Assembly (NCBI GenBank): GCA_035347995.1
Contig: DAOPQD010000015.1
Location: 1 to 51,302, forward strand
Length of the DNA: 51,302 bases
Direction: 5' to 3'
From: JAAZNO01 sp012798275
GTDB lineage: Bacteria > Chloroflexota > Anaerolineae > B4-G1 > SLSP01
The translations under genes were made by a program, and so were the position numbers. Under the pieces are notes generated by a model, which made no database searches, was not told the DNA's origin, and worked only from the letters and a program-made list of their open reading frames with translations. Below are positions 42,393-51,273 of this stretch, piece by piece; position 1 is the first letter of the stretch, and each line of letters opens with the position of its first letter.

Positions 42393-43577
42393 ATGTTTTT
42401 CAAAAGCTTACAGAAGCTCCTCAAGGAGAATATCCGCGAATACGGCATGTACATTGCGCTGTTCGTGATCATGCTCATCTTCACCATCACGACAGACGGC
42501 ATCTTCATCTCGTCCCGCAACATCAGCAACCTGCTCAACCAGACCGGTTATATCGCTGTTCTGGCCGTCGGCATGACGCTGGTGATTGTCATCCGGCACA
42601 TTGACCTCTCGGTGGGGTTCCTGGCCGGCTTCCTCGGCGCCGTTGCCGCCATCGCGCTGGCCTTTTGGAATCTGCCGGTGTACGTGGTGATTCCCCTGGT
42701 GCTGGTGCTCGGCGTCGTCGCCGGCCTGTTCACCGCCTTCCCCATCGCGCAATTGAAGGTCCCGGCCTTCGTCGCTTCGCTGGCCGGCTGGTTGATCTAT
42801 CGTGGCGCGCTGCTGCTGGTCACCGCCGGCACGGGCACGATCATCATCGCCGACGAGACCTTCAACGCGATCGGCAACGGTTTTATCCCCGACATCCCCG
42901 GCCTGGAGAATTTCCTGCCCGGCGTGCACAAACTCACCCTGCTCCTGGGCCTGGTGGCCATCGCGCTGTATGTGGTGAGCCAGTTCCGCGACCGCCGGAA
43001 GAAGCTCTCCTACAACTTCGAGACGCTGCCGATGAACATGTTCATCGCCAAGCTGGTCTTCATCTCCGTGCTGCTGGCCCTCATCACCTGGGTGCTGGCA
43101 GGCTACAATGGCCTCTCATGGACGGTGGTGATTGTGTTGCTCGTGGTGGGCATCTATCACTTCGTCACCACCCAGACGGTGTTGGGACGGCACATCTACG
43201 CTGTGGGCGGCAACCCCGAAGCCGCGGAACTGAGCGGCATCAGCGTGAAGAAGATCACCTACGTGGTCTTCGGCTCGATGGGGATGCTCGCGGGCCTCTC
43301 AGGGATCCTGTTCGCCTCACGGCTGCGATCGGCAACCGTGACGGCTGGCACGCTGTTTGAAATGGACGCCATCGCCGCGGCCTACATCGGCGGCGTCTCT
43401 GCCGCCGGCGGCGTCGGCAACGTCATGGGCTCCCTCATCGGCGCGCTGGTGACCATGTCGCTGACCAGCGGCATGAACCTGATGAACATTGATATCGCCT
43501 ATCAATACATCGTCCGTGGCGCCGTGCTGTTGGCCGCCGTGATCTTCGACGTGACGACCCGCAGTCGCGGCAGATAA
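42393..43577 (+). CDS. mmsB: Sugar ABC transporter permease
   Basis: This 394-residue membrane protein of the CUT2/RbsC-like family has about ten hydrophobic segments. Conserved family stretches include GMTLVIVIRHIDLSVG near residue 60-75, LKVPAFVASLAG, GRHIYAVGGNPEAAELSGI near 270-288, and AAYIGGVSAAGG. ATG 42393 follows AGGAGGCAGG overlapping the ATPase stop. It completes a ChvE-MmsA-MmsB (or XylFGH) importer. Its length near 395 residues fits MmsB/GguB/XylH rather than the shorter RbsC. Confidence 0.93.
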   Translation: MFFKSLQKLLKENIREYGMYIALFVIMLIFTITTDGIFISSRNISNLLNQTGYIAVLAVGMTLVIVIRHIDLSVGFLAGFLGAVAAIALAFWNLPVYVVIPLVLVLGVVAGLFTAFPIAQLKVPAFVASLAGWLIYRGALLLVTAGTGTIIIADETFNAIGNGFIPDIPGLENFLPGVHKLTLLLGLVAIALYVVSQFRDRRKKLSYNFETLPMNMFIAKLVFISVLLALITWVLAGYNGLSWTVVIVLLVVGIYHFVTTQTVLGRHIYAVGGNPEAAELSGISVKKITYVVFGSMGMLAGLSGILFASRLRSATVTAGTLFEMDAIAAAYIGGVSAAGGVGNVMGSLIGALVTMSLTSGMNLMNIDIAYQYIVRGAVLLAAVIFDVTTRSRGR

Positions 43578-43590
43578 GCCAGGGCCATGG

Positions 43591-43648
43591 AAAAGCGAGT
43601 CAGCGAGAGCCTCCCGTCCCTCCAACTTCTGCGCTGACTCGCTTTTTT
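43591..43648 (+). terminator. Intrinsic terminator of the sugar transporter operon
   Basis: A perfect 15-bp stem (43591-43605 with 43632-43646) with a 26-base loop runs into six Ts (43643-43648). It ends only 24 bases before the ABC-kinase gene, which therefore depends on read-through or on a promoter I cannot see. Confidence 0.88.
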
Positions 43649-43671
43649 CCATCTGAGCGTGTCAATGCGCC

Positions 43672-45261
43672 ATGGAAATCCTACGCATCAACAACCTCAC
43701 GCGCTATTTCGGCGCCGTTCCCGCCCTGGTAGAGGTGAGCCTGGAGCTCCAGCAGGGCGAAGTGTTAGGCATCGTGGGGCAACGCGGGGCGGGCAAGTCC
43801 ACCCTGTTGCAGCTGCTCAGCGGCGCGATCGCCCCTTCCAGCGGGGAAATCTTCCTCGCCCATGACCCCGTCACGCTGCGCGATGTGCCTCACGCACAGC
43901 GTTTGGGCATTGTCGCCGTGCCGCAGGTCCCTAAATTCGCGGAAAACCTCAACGTGCTGCACAACATCTTCCTGAGCAGCGAAATCCCACTCCCCTACTG
44001 CCTGAGGTTGCTGCCCGATGACCGCGCTATGGCGCACCGTGGAGGGGAGCTGCTGCGCAGCTTCGACCTCTCCCCCAAACTGCTGGAGGAGCACATCGCG
44101 AACCTCTCCGACGAACAGCGGCAGATCATCGCGCTCGCGCGCGCCCTGTGTCGTCCCAGCCGCCTGTTGTTGCTCGACGACGCCCTCTCGGCGCTGAGCT
44201 TCGCGCGGCAGCAGGCGTTTCTCGAACGCATCAAGGAGCTCGCCGCGCGCGGCGTCGCGATTATCATGAGCAGCGACGATTTGAAGCACATTTTCGCGGT
44301 GACCGATCGGATTCTGGTATTGTATCAGGGGCGCCCCATAGCCCTCCGCCGCACCGCCGAAGCCACGCCGCGCGAGGTCGTGGAACTGATTGTCGGCTCC
44401 AACCGCCAGGAACGGGTCACGCCCATGATCTGGGCCTTCGAAAATTACTACCTCGCGCAGCAACAGGCCGAGGAGCTGCGGCGGAATCAGGAAGAGCTGC
44501 GGCAGAACCTGGAGAAGCAAGATTCGCTCAACCGGCAATTGATCGAGCGGCTACAGAATCAGGTGGAGGCGCTGGATCGCCTGAATGTGGCGCTGCAGGA
44601 AGCCAGCCGCCGGCTGATCACCGAGCGCGAGGCCGAACGCAAAGCGCTGGCGCGGGAGCTGCACGACCAGGTCATTCAGGACTTGCTCAGCTACAACTAT
44701 CAGTTGGAAGAGGCTGAAAACAGCAGCGTCGCAGAAGAACAGCGGGAGGAACTCGCCAAAATCCGGCTGGGGATCCGGCAGGTGGTCGGCGATCTTCGCG
44801 ATATCTGCAGCGATCTGCGCCCGCCCACCATTGACAATCACGGCCTTTCCGCCGCGATCCGCTCCCTGGCAAGTCAGTGGTCGGAACAGACGGGGATTCC
44901 GGTGGAGCTGCAAATAGACCCGGCGCTGGGACGGCTCCCGGAGCCGATCGAACTGGGGGTCTATCGCATCATCCAGGAAGGGCTGAGCAACATCCGCAAG
45001 CACGCCGACGCCACGCATGTGAAGCTGAGCCTGCAGCGCACTTCCGCCGCCAACCTGGCGGTGCAGCTCGCCGACAACGGCCGCGGGATGACGCAGCCGC
45101 TCGACCTGGCCCAGTTGACGGATCAGAAGCATTTCGGGCTCGTGGGGATCAGCGAGCGCGTCTCCCTGCTCGGCGGCACGCTGAAGCTGACTTCCATGCC
45201 GCACGGCGGGCTGAAGATAGAAATCGAGATTCCCAGCCCCTACCCCACCGTCGACGCCTGA
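43672..45261 (+). CDS. Fusion of degenerate sugar-ABC ATPase with NarL-type histidine kinase
   Basis: This 529-residue protein has residues 1 to about 240 as a sugar-importer-type ABC cassette. Walker A is intact (GQRGAGKST, 36-44), but the signature reads NLSDEQRQ instead of LSGGQ. Walker B reads LLLLDDALSAL with Asp in place of the catalytic Glu, and the H-loop reads IIMSSDD without its His. A coiled coil (about 260-320) leads to a HisKA_3 dimerisation domain with the phospho-acceptor H331 in ARELHDQVIQDL. A HATPase_c domain follows: EGLSNIRKHADA (N-box), DNGRGM (G1), and HFGLVGISERV (G2). There is no membrane helix, so it is cytoplasmic. No response regulator lies nearby. No clear Shine-Dalgarno precedes the ATG. 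It overlaps the convergent exporter gene by 22 bases. Confidence 0.88.
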   Translation: MEILRINNLTRYFGAVPALVEVSLELQQGEVLGIVGQRGAGKSTLLQLLSGAIAPSSGEIFLAHDPVTLRDVPHAQRLGIVAVPQVPKFAENLNVLHNIFLSSEIPLPYCLRLLPDDRAMAHRGGELLRSFDLSPKLLEEHIANLSDEQRQIIALARALCRPSRLLLLDDALSALSFARQQAFLERIKELAARGVAIIMSSDDLKHIFAVTDRILVLYQGRPIALRRTAEATPREVVELIVGSNRQERVTPMIWAFENYYLAQQQAEELRRNQEELRQNLEKQDSLNRQLIERLQNQVEALDRLNVALQEASRRLITEREAERKALARELHDQVIQDLLSYNYQLEEAENSSVAEEQREELAKIRLGIRQVVGDLRDICSDLRPPTIDNHGLSAAIRSLASQWSEQTGIPVELQIDPALGRLPEPIELGVYRIIQEGLSNIRKHADATHVKLSLQRTSAANLAVQLADNGRGMTQPLDLAQLTDQKHFGLVGISERVSLLGGTLKLTSMPHGGLKIEIEIPSPYPTVDA

Positions 45262-47087
45262 AGCGCGGCGCGACGACCGCGCCGTTGCCCCACTTCCTCC
45301 ACATACGCCAGGCTCTGATGCCGGAAATAGGTGTCATACAGGCCGGCGTAATGTCCTCCCTGCGCCATCAATTGGGCATGGCTGCCCTCTTCGATGATGC
45401 GACCGTGATCCAGCACGATGATGCGATCTACCGCCCGCACCGTCGAAAGCCGATGCGCGATCAGGATCGAAGTGCTCTGGCGCAGGATCATCTCCGTCGT
45501 CTGTTGAATCTGCATCTCGGTGAAGGGATCAATGCTCGCGGTCGCTTCGTCGAGGATGAAGATCGCCGGCTGGTGCACCAGCACCCGCATCAACGCCACC
45601 AGCTGCCGTTGCCCCATCGAAAGCCGCGCCCCGCGCTCCCCCACCTCGGTCAGCAGCCCCGCCGGCAGGGCCTCCAGCCACTCGCCGCCGCCAATCTGCC
45701 GGGAAATGTCGAGGATCATCGCGTCGGTGATTTCCTCCCGGCCGTAGCGGATATTGTCGGCGATGGTGCCGGAGAAAAGGAAGGGCATCTGTGAGACGAT
45801 GCCCAGCTGCCGGCGGTAGTCGTGCAGAGCCAGCGTGCGGATGTCGCGCCCATCAATGAGGATACGCCCGCCCTGAAATTCGTAGAAGCGCGCGATGAGC
45901 TTGGCCAGGCTGCTCTTGCCCGCGCCCGTGTGTCCCACAAACGCCACGCTTTCCCCGGCGGCGATGTGCAGGTTGAAATCCACCAGCACCTGTTCCTGCT
46001 CGGTGTACTGGAAATCCACGTGCTCGAAGGTGATCTCGCCTCGCAGGGCCGTCACCGGCTCCTGCGCCACCTGCCGCACGGTAGGCTCAGCGTCAATCAA
46101 GGCGAAAACCCGTTCTGCAGCAGAAAGCCCCCCCTGCAGTTGATTCCAGAAGGCAGAGACGTCAATCATCGGCGCCCAGAAATGGTCCACGCTATTGACA
46201 AAGAGATACCACTCGCCCAGCGAGATCGCCCCCAGGCCCACAGCGCGCCCGCCGCCGTAGAGCAGCGCCGCCGAGCCGAGGCCCGAAAGGGCATTCAACA
46301 ACGGGAACGTCAGCGCGAGCGCGTACCCCCGCTGCAAGTTCACCTTGAAAGACTGCCGGTTCACCGCGTCGAATTCCTTGTAGATGGCGGCCTCCTGGCG
46401 GAAATTCTTGGCCACCGCGATGCCGGTCACCGCCTCCTGAATCGCCGCATTGACCTCTGCCAGCACGCGGAACCCCCGGCGGGTGACCTTGCGCGCCAGC
46501 CGCCGCAGGCTCAGCGCCGCCACCATCACGATCGGCATGAAGGCCACAATCAACAGGGTGAGGGACCACGAGATGGCGAGCAGGTAGATCAACAGGAGCA
46601 ACACCTGCAACACCTGTCCCAGCAGCTCGGTGACCAGCTGCACCACCTGCGCAAACTCCTCCGTGTCCGAAGTGATGCGACTGATGATGCGCCCGGAGTG
46701 GAATTCATCGAAGAACGACAGGTCGTGATTGATGGCCGCCTCGAAGGCCGTACAGCGCAGTTTGGCGACGATTTCGCTGATGATGCGCGCCGTCAACCAA
46801 CGGCGCAGCCAGCTCGTCAGCCAGACCCCCACGCCATAGGCCAGCATGAAGATCACCAGCAGCAGGAAGACGTCCCGGCGTGTGCGATCCACGATCAGGG
46901 CATCCAACCCGCGCGAAAGCAGGATGGGCTGGAGGATGCCGAGCAGCGAAGTGCCCACCACGATCAACGCGATCACCACCACCCGGCCGCGATAGGGGGA
47001 GAAATAAGCGATGATCCGCTGCGCCAGCTCCTTGTCCGAATACTGCCGGTCGTAAGCTTCAGGGTTGAGTCCACCAAAAAAGCCCAC
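45240..47087 (-). CDS. ABC exporter half-transporter (catalytically complete partner)
   Basis: This 615-residue type IV ABC exporter has a six-helix membrane domain (about 20-320) followed by an ATPase domain. Walker A is GHTGAGKSS, signature LSMGQRQL, Walker B IFILDEATASID with the catalytic Glu, and H-loop SILIAHRLS. It begins with GTG, 11 bases after the stop of the upstream half-transporter, with GAGGT before it. The pair fits heterodimeric exporters of the TM287/288 or BmrCD type, in which one ATP site is degenerate. Substrate unknown (drug, lipid or peptide). It overlaps the kinase gene tail to tail. Confidence 0.92.
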   Translation of the reverse strand: MGFFGGLNPEAYDRQYSDKELAQRIIAYFSPYRGRVVVIALIVVGTSLLGILQPILLSRGLDALIVDRTRRDVFLLLVIFMLAYGVGVWLTSWLRRWLTARIISEIVAKLRCTAFEAAINHDLSFFDEFHSGRIISRITSDTEEFAQVVQLVTELLGQVLQVLLLLIYLLAISWSLTLLIVAFMPIVMVAALSLRRLARKVTRRGFRVLAEVNAAIQEAVTGIAVAKNFRQEAAIYKEFDAVNRQSFKVNLQRGYALALTFPLLNALSGLGSAALLYGGGRAVGLGAISLGEWYLFVNSVDHFWAPMIDVSAFWNQLQGGLSAAERVFALIDAEPTVRQVAQEPVTALRGEITFEHVDFQYTEQEQVLVDFNLHIAAGESVAFVGHTGAGKSSLAKLIARFYEFQGGRILIDGRDIRTLALHDYRRQLGIVSQMPFLFSGTIADNIRYGREEITDAMILDISRQIGGGEWLEALPAGLLTEVGERGARLSMGQRQLVALMRVLVHQPAIFILDEATASIDPFTEMQIQQTTEMILRQSTSILIAHRLSTVRAVDRIIVLDHGRIIEEGSHAQLMAQGGHYAGLYDTYFRHQSLAYVEEVGQRRGRRAALQASTVG

Positions 47088-47098
47088 AGTAACCTCAC

Positions 47099-48901
47099 TT
47101 ACTCGTAACGCGCAAAAATGTTGCGATAAGCTTCTGAAGTCGCCATCAGGTCCTCATGCGCGCCAATCGCTGCGATGCGCCCCTGGCGCATGACAATGAT
47201 CAGATCGGCCCAGCGGATCTGGGAGAGGCGATGGGTGATCAGGAAAGTCGTGCGGTTGGCAGCGGCCCGCTCGATGGCGCGCTGAATGCGATCTTCGGTA
47301 GCGCTGTCAATGGCGCTGGTCGCGTCATCCAGCACCAGGATGGCGGGAGCGGTGAGGAACGCGCGCGCGAGGGCGATGCGCTGCCGCTGTCCGCCAGAGA
47401 GCGTCGTCCCGCGCTCGCCGACGATGGTGTCGTAGCCGTCCTTGAATTCCAGGATGAAATCGTGCGCCTGCGCTGCCTGGGCGGCGGCGATGATCTGCTC
47501 GCGGGTCGCGGCCGGATTGCCAAAGGCGATGTTCTCCGCGATGGAACGCGAGAAGAGGAACACGTCCTGCTCGATGATGGAAATCTGCCGCCGCAGCGCC
47601 TCCAGGTTCCAGTCGCGCACGTCCACGCCGTCCACGAGCACCCGGCCGCGGTCCACATCGTAGATGCGGTTGAGGAGCTTGGCGATGGTGGACTTGCCCG
47701 AGCCCGTCTGTCCGACGATGGCCACCGTCTGTCCCGGTTCGACATGGAAGGTGAGTCCTTCCAACGTCGGCGCGCCATTGGCGTCTGCAGAGTCCGGCAC
47801 CTCCCCCTTGCAGCCGCCTTTCCCCCGATAGCAAAAGCTCACGTCTTCAAAGGTGACCTCACCCCGCATCGGCTCCGCGTAGCCCGCCACGTTTCGGTCG
47901 AGCTCCGTCGGCGCGTTGATAATCTCCAGCAGGCGCCGGGTGCTGGCCAGCCCCGACGCCACGCGCGTGTAGGCGAACTGCCCTGAGCGGGTCGGGAAGC
48001 CAAACAGCATCAGCAAACCGTTGAAAGCGATCACCCCTTCGAGCTGCAACTCGCCGGCGCGGAAGAGAACCAGGCTGTGATACAGGCCTGCTGCCTGCAG
48101 CAATCCCAGCAGCAGCAGGGGAATGAATTGCGATTCCAGCCGCGCCTGCTCCAGGAAGGACTTCCGCCAGCGCTCCACGGCCTGCGCAAAACGCGCGATT
48201 TCATGGCGCTCCTGTGAGGCGCCCTTCACCGTCTCGACGCCCTCGATGGCCTCGGCGAGGGTCGTGTTCACGCGCCCAAAGGCCTGCCGTACCGCGACCG
48301 CCACAGGGTTGAGCCGTCGCAGATAGGCGGCGATGAGGAAACCGTAAATCAGCAGATAGAACAGGGGGATGATGATCAGCTGCGGATGATAGCGCGGCGC
48401 CACTAACACCGGCATGAGGAGGAAATTCGCCGAGCCGATGACCATGTTGAAGCCGGGGTTAAACATGAGGTTGATCTCACGCACGTCGTTGGTCGCCCGC
48501 GCCATGAGGTCGCCCGTGAAATAGGAATCGTGAAAGGACATGCTCTTGCCGATCAGGCTCGTGTAGAGCTCATCGCGGATGTCGCGTTCGAGCAATTGTC
48601 CCAGCGTCTCGGCCGACAGATTCCGCCCCAGCTGCAAAACCAGGCCGCGCAGCAGCTGCGAGCCGACCACGAACAGCACCACCTGCAACAAGAGGCCATA
48701 ATCCGGCGAACTGGCCTGCAGGATGGTGAACGCACGTCCGGTCAACGCCGGCACGGCTGAGGCCAGCGCCGCGTTGCCCAGCGCCCCCAGGAAGACGCCC
48801 ACAATCGGCAGCGGATGCCGCATCACATGTGACCAGAGCCACCGCACCGGGCTGCGGCGGTTACTCTGCCAGGATCGTTCGATGACGAATTCACTCGACA
48901 T
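47099..48901 (-). CDS. ABC exporter half-transporter (degenerate-site partner)
   Basis: This 600-residue partner of the next gene has a membrane domain (about 20-330), then an ATPase domain with Walker A GQTGSGKST, canonical signature LSGGQRQR and Walker B ILVLDDATSAID. Asp replaces the catalytic Glu, which is the usual mark of the inactive site in heterodimeric exporters. There is a small insertion (KGGCKGEVPDSADANG) before the nucleotide-binding core. ATG 48901 is chosen: AGGA lies eight bases before it. ATG 48910 has no proper spacing, and the frame open further upstream to 49111 is not protein-like. Confidence 0.92.
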   Translation of the reverse strand: MSSEFVIERSWQSNRRSPVRWLWSHVMRHPLPIVGVFLGALGNAALASAVPALTGRAFTILQASSPDYGLLLQVVLFVVGSQLLRGLVLQLGRNLSAETLGQLLERDIRDELYTSLIGKSMSFHDSYFTGDLMARATNDVREINLMFNPGFNMVIGSANFLLMPVLVAPRYHPQLIIIPLFYLLIYGFLIAAYLRRLNPVAVAVRQAFGRVNTTLAEAIEGVETVKGASQERHEIARFAQAVERWRKSFLEQARLESQFIPLLLLGLLQAAGLYHSLVLFRAGELQLEGVIAFNGLLMLFGFPTRSGQFAYTRVASGLASTRRLLEIINAPTELDRNVAGYAEPMRGEVTFEDVSFCYRGKGGCKGEVPDSADANGAPTLEGLTFHVEPGQTVAIVGQTGSGKSTIAKLLNRIYDVDRGRVLVDGVDVRDWNLEALRRQISIIEQDVFLFSRSIAENIAFGNPAATREQIIAAAQAAQAHDFILEFKDGYDTIVGERGTTLSGGQRQRIALARAFLTAPAILVLDDATSAIDSATEDRIQRAIERAAANRTTFLITHRLSQIRWADLIIVMRQGRIAAIGAHEDLMATSEAYRNIFARYE

Positions 48902-48956
48902 GCAGCTCATCCTATCAAAGGGATCGAAAGCATAAAAAAAGTAAGGAATGCTAAGT

Positions 48957-48984
48957 AGTTTACCCGCAAGTAAGCACACGTCAA
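48957..48984 (-). promoter_or_regulatory. Probable promoter of the ABC exporter pair
   Basis: On the - strand TTGACG (complement of 48979-48984) and TAAACT (complement of 48957-48962) are 16 bases apart, about 56 bases before the ATG at 48901. The -10 is a weak match. Confidence 0.5.
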
Positions 48985-49112
48985 GAGCTCTGCAACGATT
49001 CCCATCAACCTGCGTGATCGGCAAAGCGCGCTTCAAGAGCTTTGACAGCCAGCGCTTCACCAGGTCACACCAAAAATTGAATCGTATCAAGCCTACCGCA
49101 AACGTCGGCAAA

Positions 49113-49140
49113 TTGACACCTTCGCAGGTCGGCCTATAAT
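49113..49140 (+). promoter_or_regulatory. Strong promoter (TTGACA-16-TATAAT) for the family-5 binding protein
   Basis: Both hexamers are perfect and 16 bases apart. The leader is about 120 bases, with a small hairpin (CGGCCC/GGGCCG near 49150-49171) and an orphan GAAGGAGG near 49174 with no start codon. The gap between the two divergent genes, 48902-49267, holds these promoters and no visible gene. Confidence 0.8.
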
Positions 49141-49267
49141 TAACCTCATGCGGCCCGACCCATCCAGGGCCGAGAAGGAGGCATAAGGGACAAAAAAAAA
49201 TCGCAACGGATGTTTTCCAAAAGTCTAAACCCCTGAGGTCCAGTTTTCAAGAAGGAGGAAGGAAACG

Positions 49268-50932
49268 ATGACACGCAAGTCCCTGTTGAATCTGTTGGCT
49301 GTATGCATGGTAGTGAGCATGATCCTGGCCGCCTGCGGCACGACCCCCACCACAGCCCCGGCGACCCCCGAAGCTCCCCAAACGACCGAGCCGGTGGCCA
49401 CGACTGAGCCGGCGGCGCACCCCATGTGGCAGGATGTTCGCCTCAAGCAGGCGATCGCCGCCGCGATTGACCGTGAGGTGATTGTGGACCGCGTCTTTGA
49501 AGGGCGTAACACGCCGGCTTACCACATGGTCCCCCCCAGCTATCCCTTCGCGACCGAGCCGTTCCTGGACAAATACGGCACCCGCAACCTGGAGCTGGCC
49601 AGGCAGCTGCTGACCGAGGCCGGTTACAGCGCGGAGAAGCCCTTTGAGTTTGACCTCTGGTATCCGCCGGAACACTACGGCACCACCACCGCCGATGTGA
49701 TGCAGGTCATCAAGGAACAGCTGGAAGAGACCGGCATGATCAAAGTGACCCTGAACACCCAGAACTGGGCCGAGTACGTGGACAGCTTCGTCGCAGCGGA
49801 TGCCTTTCCGGCCTTCATCCTGGGCTGGTTCCCCGACTTTGCCGACCCCGACAACTGGGTGCGCCCGTTTGCCTCATGCCTGCAATCGCCCGATAACGGC
49901 GTCAATTACTGCAACGACAAGATGGATGAGCTGATCAACGGCGCGGCAGCGACCGCCGATCCGGCCAAACGCACCGAGCTCTACAAGCAGCTGGGCGAGC
50001 TCTACGCCGAGGAAGTTCCCACCCTGCCGCTCTTCTGGGAACCGGAGTTCGTGACCTACCGCGACGGCGTGGAAGGCGTCAAGATCGGCCCCCCCTTTGA
50101 GTTCAACTACAACATCCTCAGCTTTGGGCCCGACGCCAAGCCAGCCTCCGGCAGCACGGACACGATCATCATCGGCACCACCGATGAGGTCAACAGCCTG
50201 GATCCGCAGGACGCTTACTCTACCCACGACTGGGAAGTCCTGAAGAACACCGGCGTGGCGCTGCTGAAATACGTTCCCGGCACCGCCGAGCTGGTACCGG
50301 GCGCAGCCGCCGAGCTGCCGACCATCAGCGCCGATGGCAAGACCTACACCTACACCCTGCGCGACAACTTGATGTACGCCGACGGGACGCCGGTCAAGGC
50401 GCAGGATTACGTGAATTCCTGGAACCGGCTCAACACGCTGGAAGGCCAGGTCTCCGGCCTGATCCAGAGCTACGTGGAGAGCGTGGAAGCTCCGGATGAT
50501 CTCACCGTGGTCTACCACCTGAAGGACTCCTTCGGCTTCTTCAACGTGCTCTCCGCCGCCGCGCCCTTCATCCCGGCCAACCCCAACATCTTCCCCTCGG
50601 ACGCGATCCTGCAATTCCCGACAACGCTCGACGGCATCGGCCCCTACCAGATGGTCAAGTATGTCCCCGGCGAGCAGATGCAGCTGGCCGCCAATCCGAA
50701 CTACTTCGGCGAGGACAAGCCGCTCATCCACAACGTGATCATTCGCTACTTCGCCAACCCGACCACGATGAGCAACGCCGTGGAAAAGGGCGAAATTGAC
50801 GTCGCCTGGCGCGTCCTGGGCGCGGTGGAAGCCACCCGGCTCGAGAGCGTCAGCGGCCTGACCGTGGAGAAGATTGACGCCCCCACGCTGCGCTACCTGG
50901 TCTTCAATCACAATTACATGACGGTTAAGTAA
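49268..50932 (+). CDS. Family-5 solute-binding lipoprotein with swapped halves (circular permutation)
   Basis: This 554-residue extracellular solute-binding protein is of the DppA/OppA family with lipobox LAAC (Cys23) and a Thr/Pro-rich linker to residue 50. In normal members the mature chain starts with the segment found here at about 299 (TIIIGTTDEVNSLDPQD) and passes through LRYLVFN to the segment found here at 51-80 (MWQDVRLKQAIAAAIDREV, RVFEGRNTPAYHMVPP). Here the C-terminal half comes first (about 51-290) and the N-terminal half second (about 296-554). The protein stops right after LRYLVFNHN, precisely where the first half would continue. All family segments are present once. Likely binds peptides or oligosaccharides for the permease that follows. 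GGAGGAAGG precedes the ATG. Confidence 0.9.
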   Translation: MTRKSLLNLLAVCMVVSMILAACGTTPTTAPATPEAPQTTEPVATTEPAAHPMWQDVRLKQAIAAAIDREVIVDRVFEGRNTPAYHMVPPSYPFATEPFLDKYGTRNLELARQLLTEAGYSAEKPFEFDLWYPPEHYGTTTADVMQVIKEQLEETGMIKVTLNTQNWAEYVDSFVAADAFPAFILGWFPDFADPDNWVRPFASCLQSPDNGVNYCNDKMDELINGAAATADPAKRTELYKQLGELYAEEVPTLPLFWEPEFVTYRDGVEGVKIGPPFEFNYNILSFGPDAKPASGSTDTIIIGTTDEVNSLDPQDAYSTHDWEVLKNTGVALLKYVPGTAELVPGAAAELPTISADGKTYTYTLRDNLMYADGTPVKAQDYVNSWNRLNTLEGQVSGLIQSYVESVEAPDDLTVVYHLKDSFGFFNVLSAAAPFIPANPNIFPSDAILQFPTTLDGIGPYQMVKYVPGEQMQLAANPNYFGEDKPLIHNVIIRYFANPTTMSNAVEKGEIDVAWRVLGAVEATRLESVSGLTVEKIDAPTLRYLVFNHNYMTVK

Positions 50933-50969
50933 GTTGGGCCGCTGCGGCGACAGCAACTGTCGCTAAAAC

Positions 50970-51009
50970 GTGAAACGTGAAACGTGATTCGTCACGTTTC
51001 ACGTTTCAC
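50970..51009. repeat. Perfect 18-bp palindrome built of CGTGAAA repeats
   Basis: The arms 50970-50987 and 50992-51009 pair perfectly around a TTCG loop, and each arm is itself built from GTGAAAC units. It lies between the binding-protein gene and the permease gene and may stabilise or end the upstream message. Similar GTGAGTCGTGAG-type runs occur near 29813-29840. Confidence 0.85.
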
Positions 51010-51048
51010 ACATCCTATTCGTGGATGCTTTGCGAGGGAGTACCGGGC

Positions 51049-51273
51049 ATGTCCGCTTCATTTCGTCGTTTTCTGATCACCCGCATTTTGCTGACCATCC
51101 CCATGGTTTTGATCCTCATCACGATGGTCTTTGTCATCATGCGCATTTTACCTGGGGATCCCATTCGTTCCCAACTGGGCCCCAAGGTGAGCGAGGAGCA
51201 GGCCAACGCGATCCGCGAGCGGTTGGGGCTTAACCGACCCCTGATCGGATACCACTGGCAAAATAATACTTGA
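51049..51273 (+). pseudogene. Truncated DppB-like permease
   Basis: This 74-codon frame starts like a normal family-5 permease (DppB/OppB). It has SFRRFLITRILLTIPMVL as the first membrane helix, then ITMVFVIMRILPGDPIR, then LGPKVSEEQANAIRERLGL and NRPLI. A full permease has over 300 residues. After the GLNRPLI segment (about residue 66) the sequence changes to unrelated codons (GYHWQNNT) and stops. From about 51255 the DNA is AT-rich, unlike anything else in the window. A GAGGGAG precedes ATG 51049. The gene is either broken by an insertion at about 51246, or the sequence after that point is foreign or misassembled. Confidence 0.75.

Noticed and set aside
40808..42538. A 576-codon - strand open frame opposite the sugar ABC ATPase
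   Set aside because: Antisense of a clear gene; sequence is Asp/His/Gly-rich as expected from reversed codons.
45240..48901. Asp for Glu in Walker B of the first exporter gene as a sign of a dead pseudogene
   Set aside because: Heterodimeric exporters normally have one degenerate ATP site; the partner is complete.
48948..49139. A 63-codon + strand frame upstream of the family-5 binding protein
   Set aside because: No ribosome site, overlaps both divergent promoters, and composition is not protein-like.
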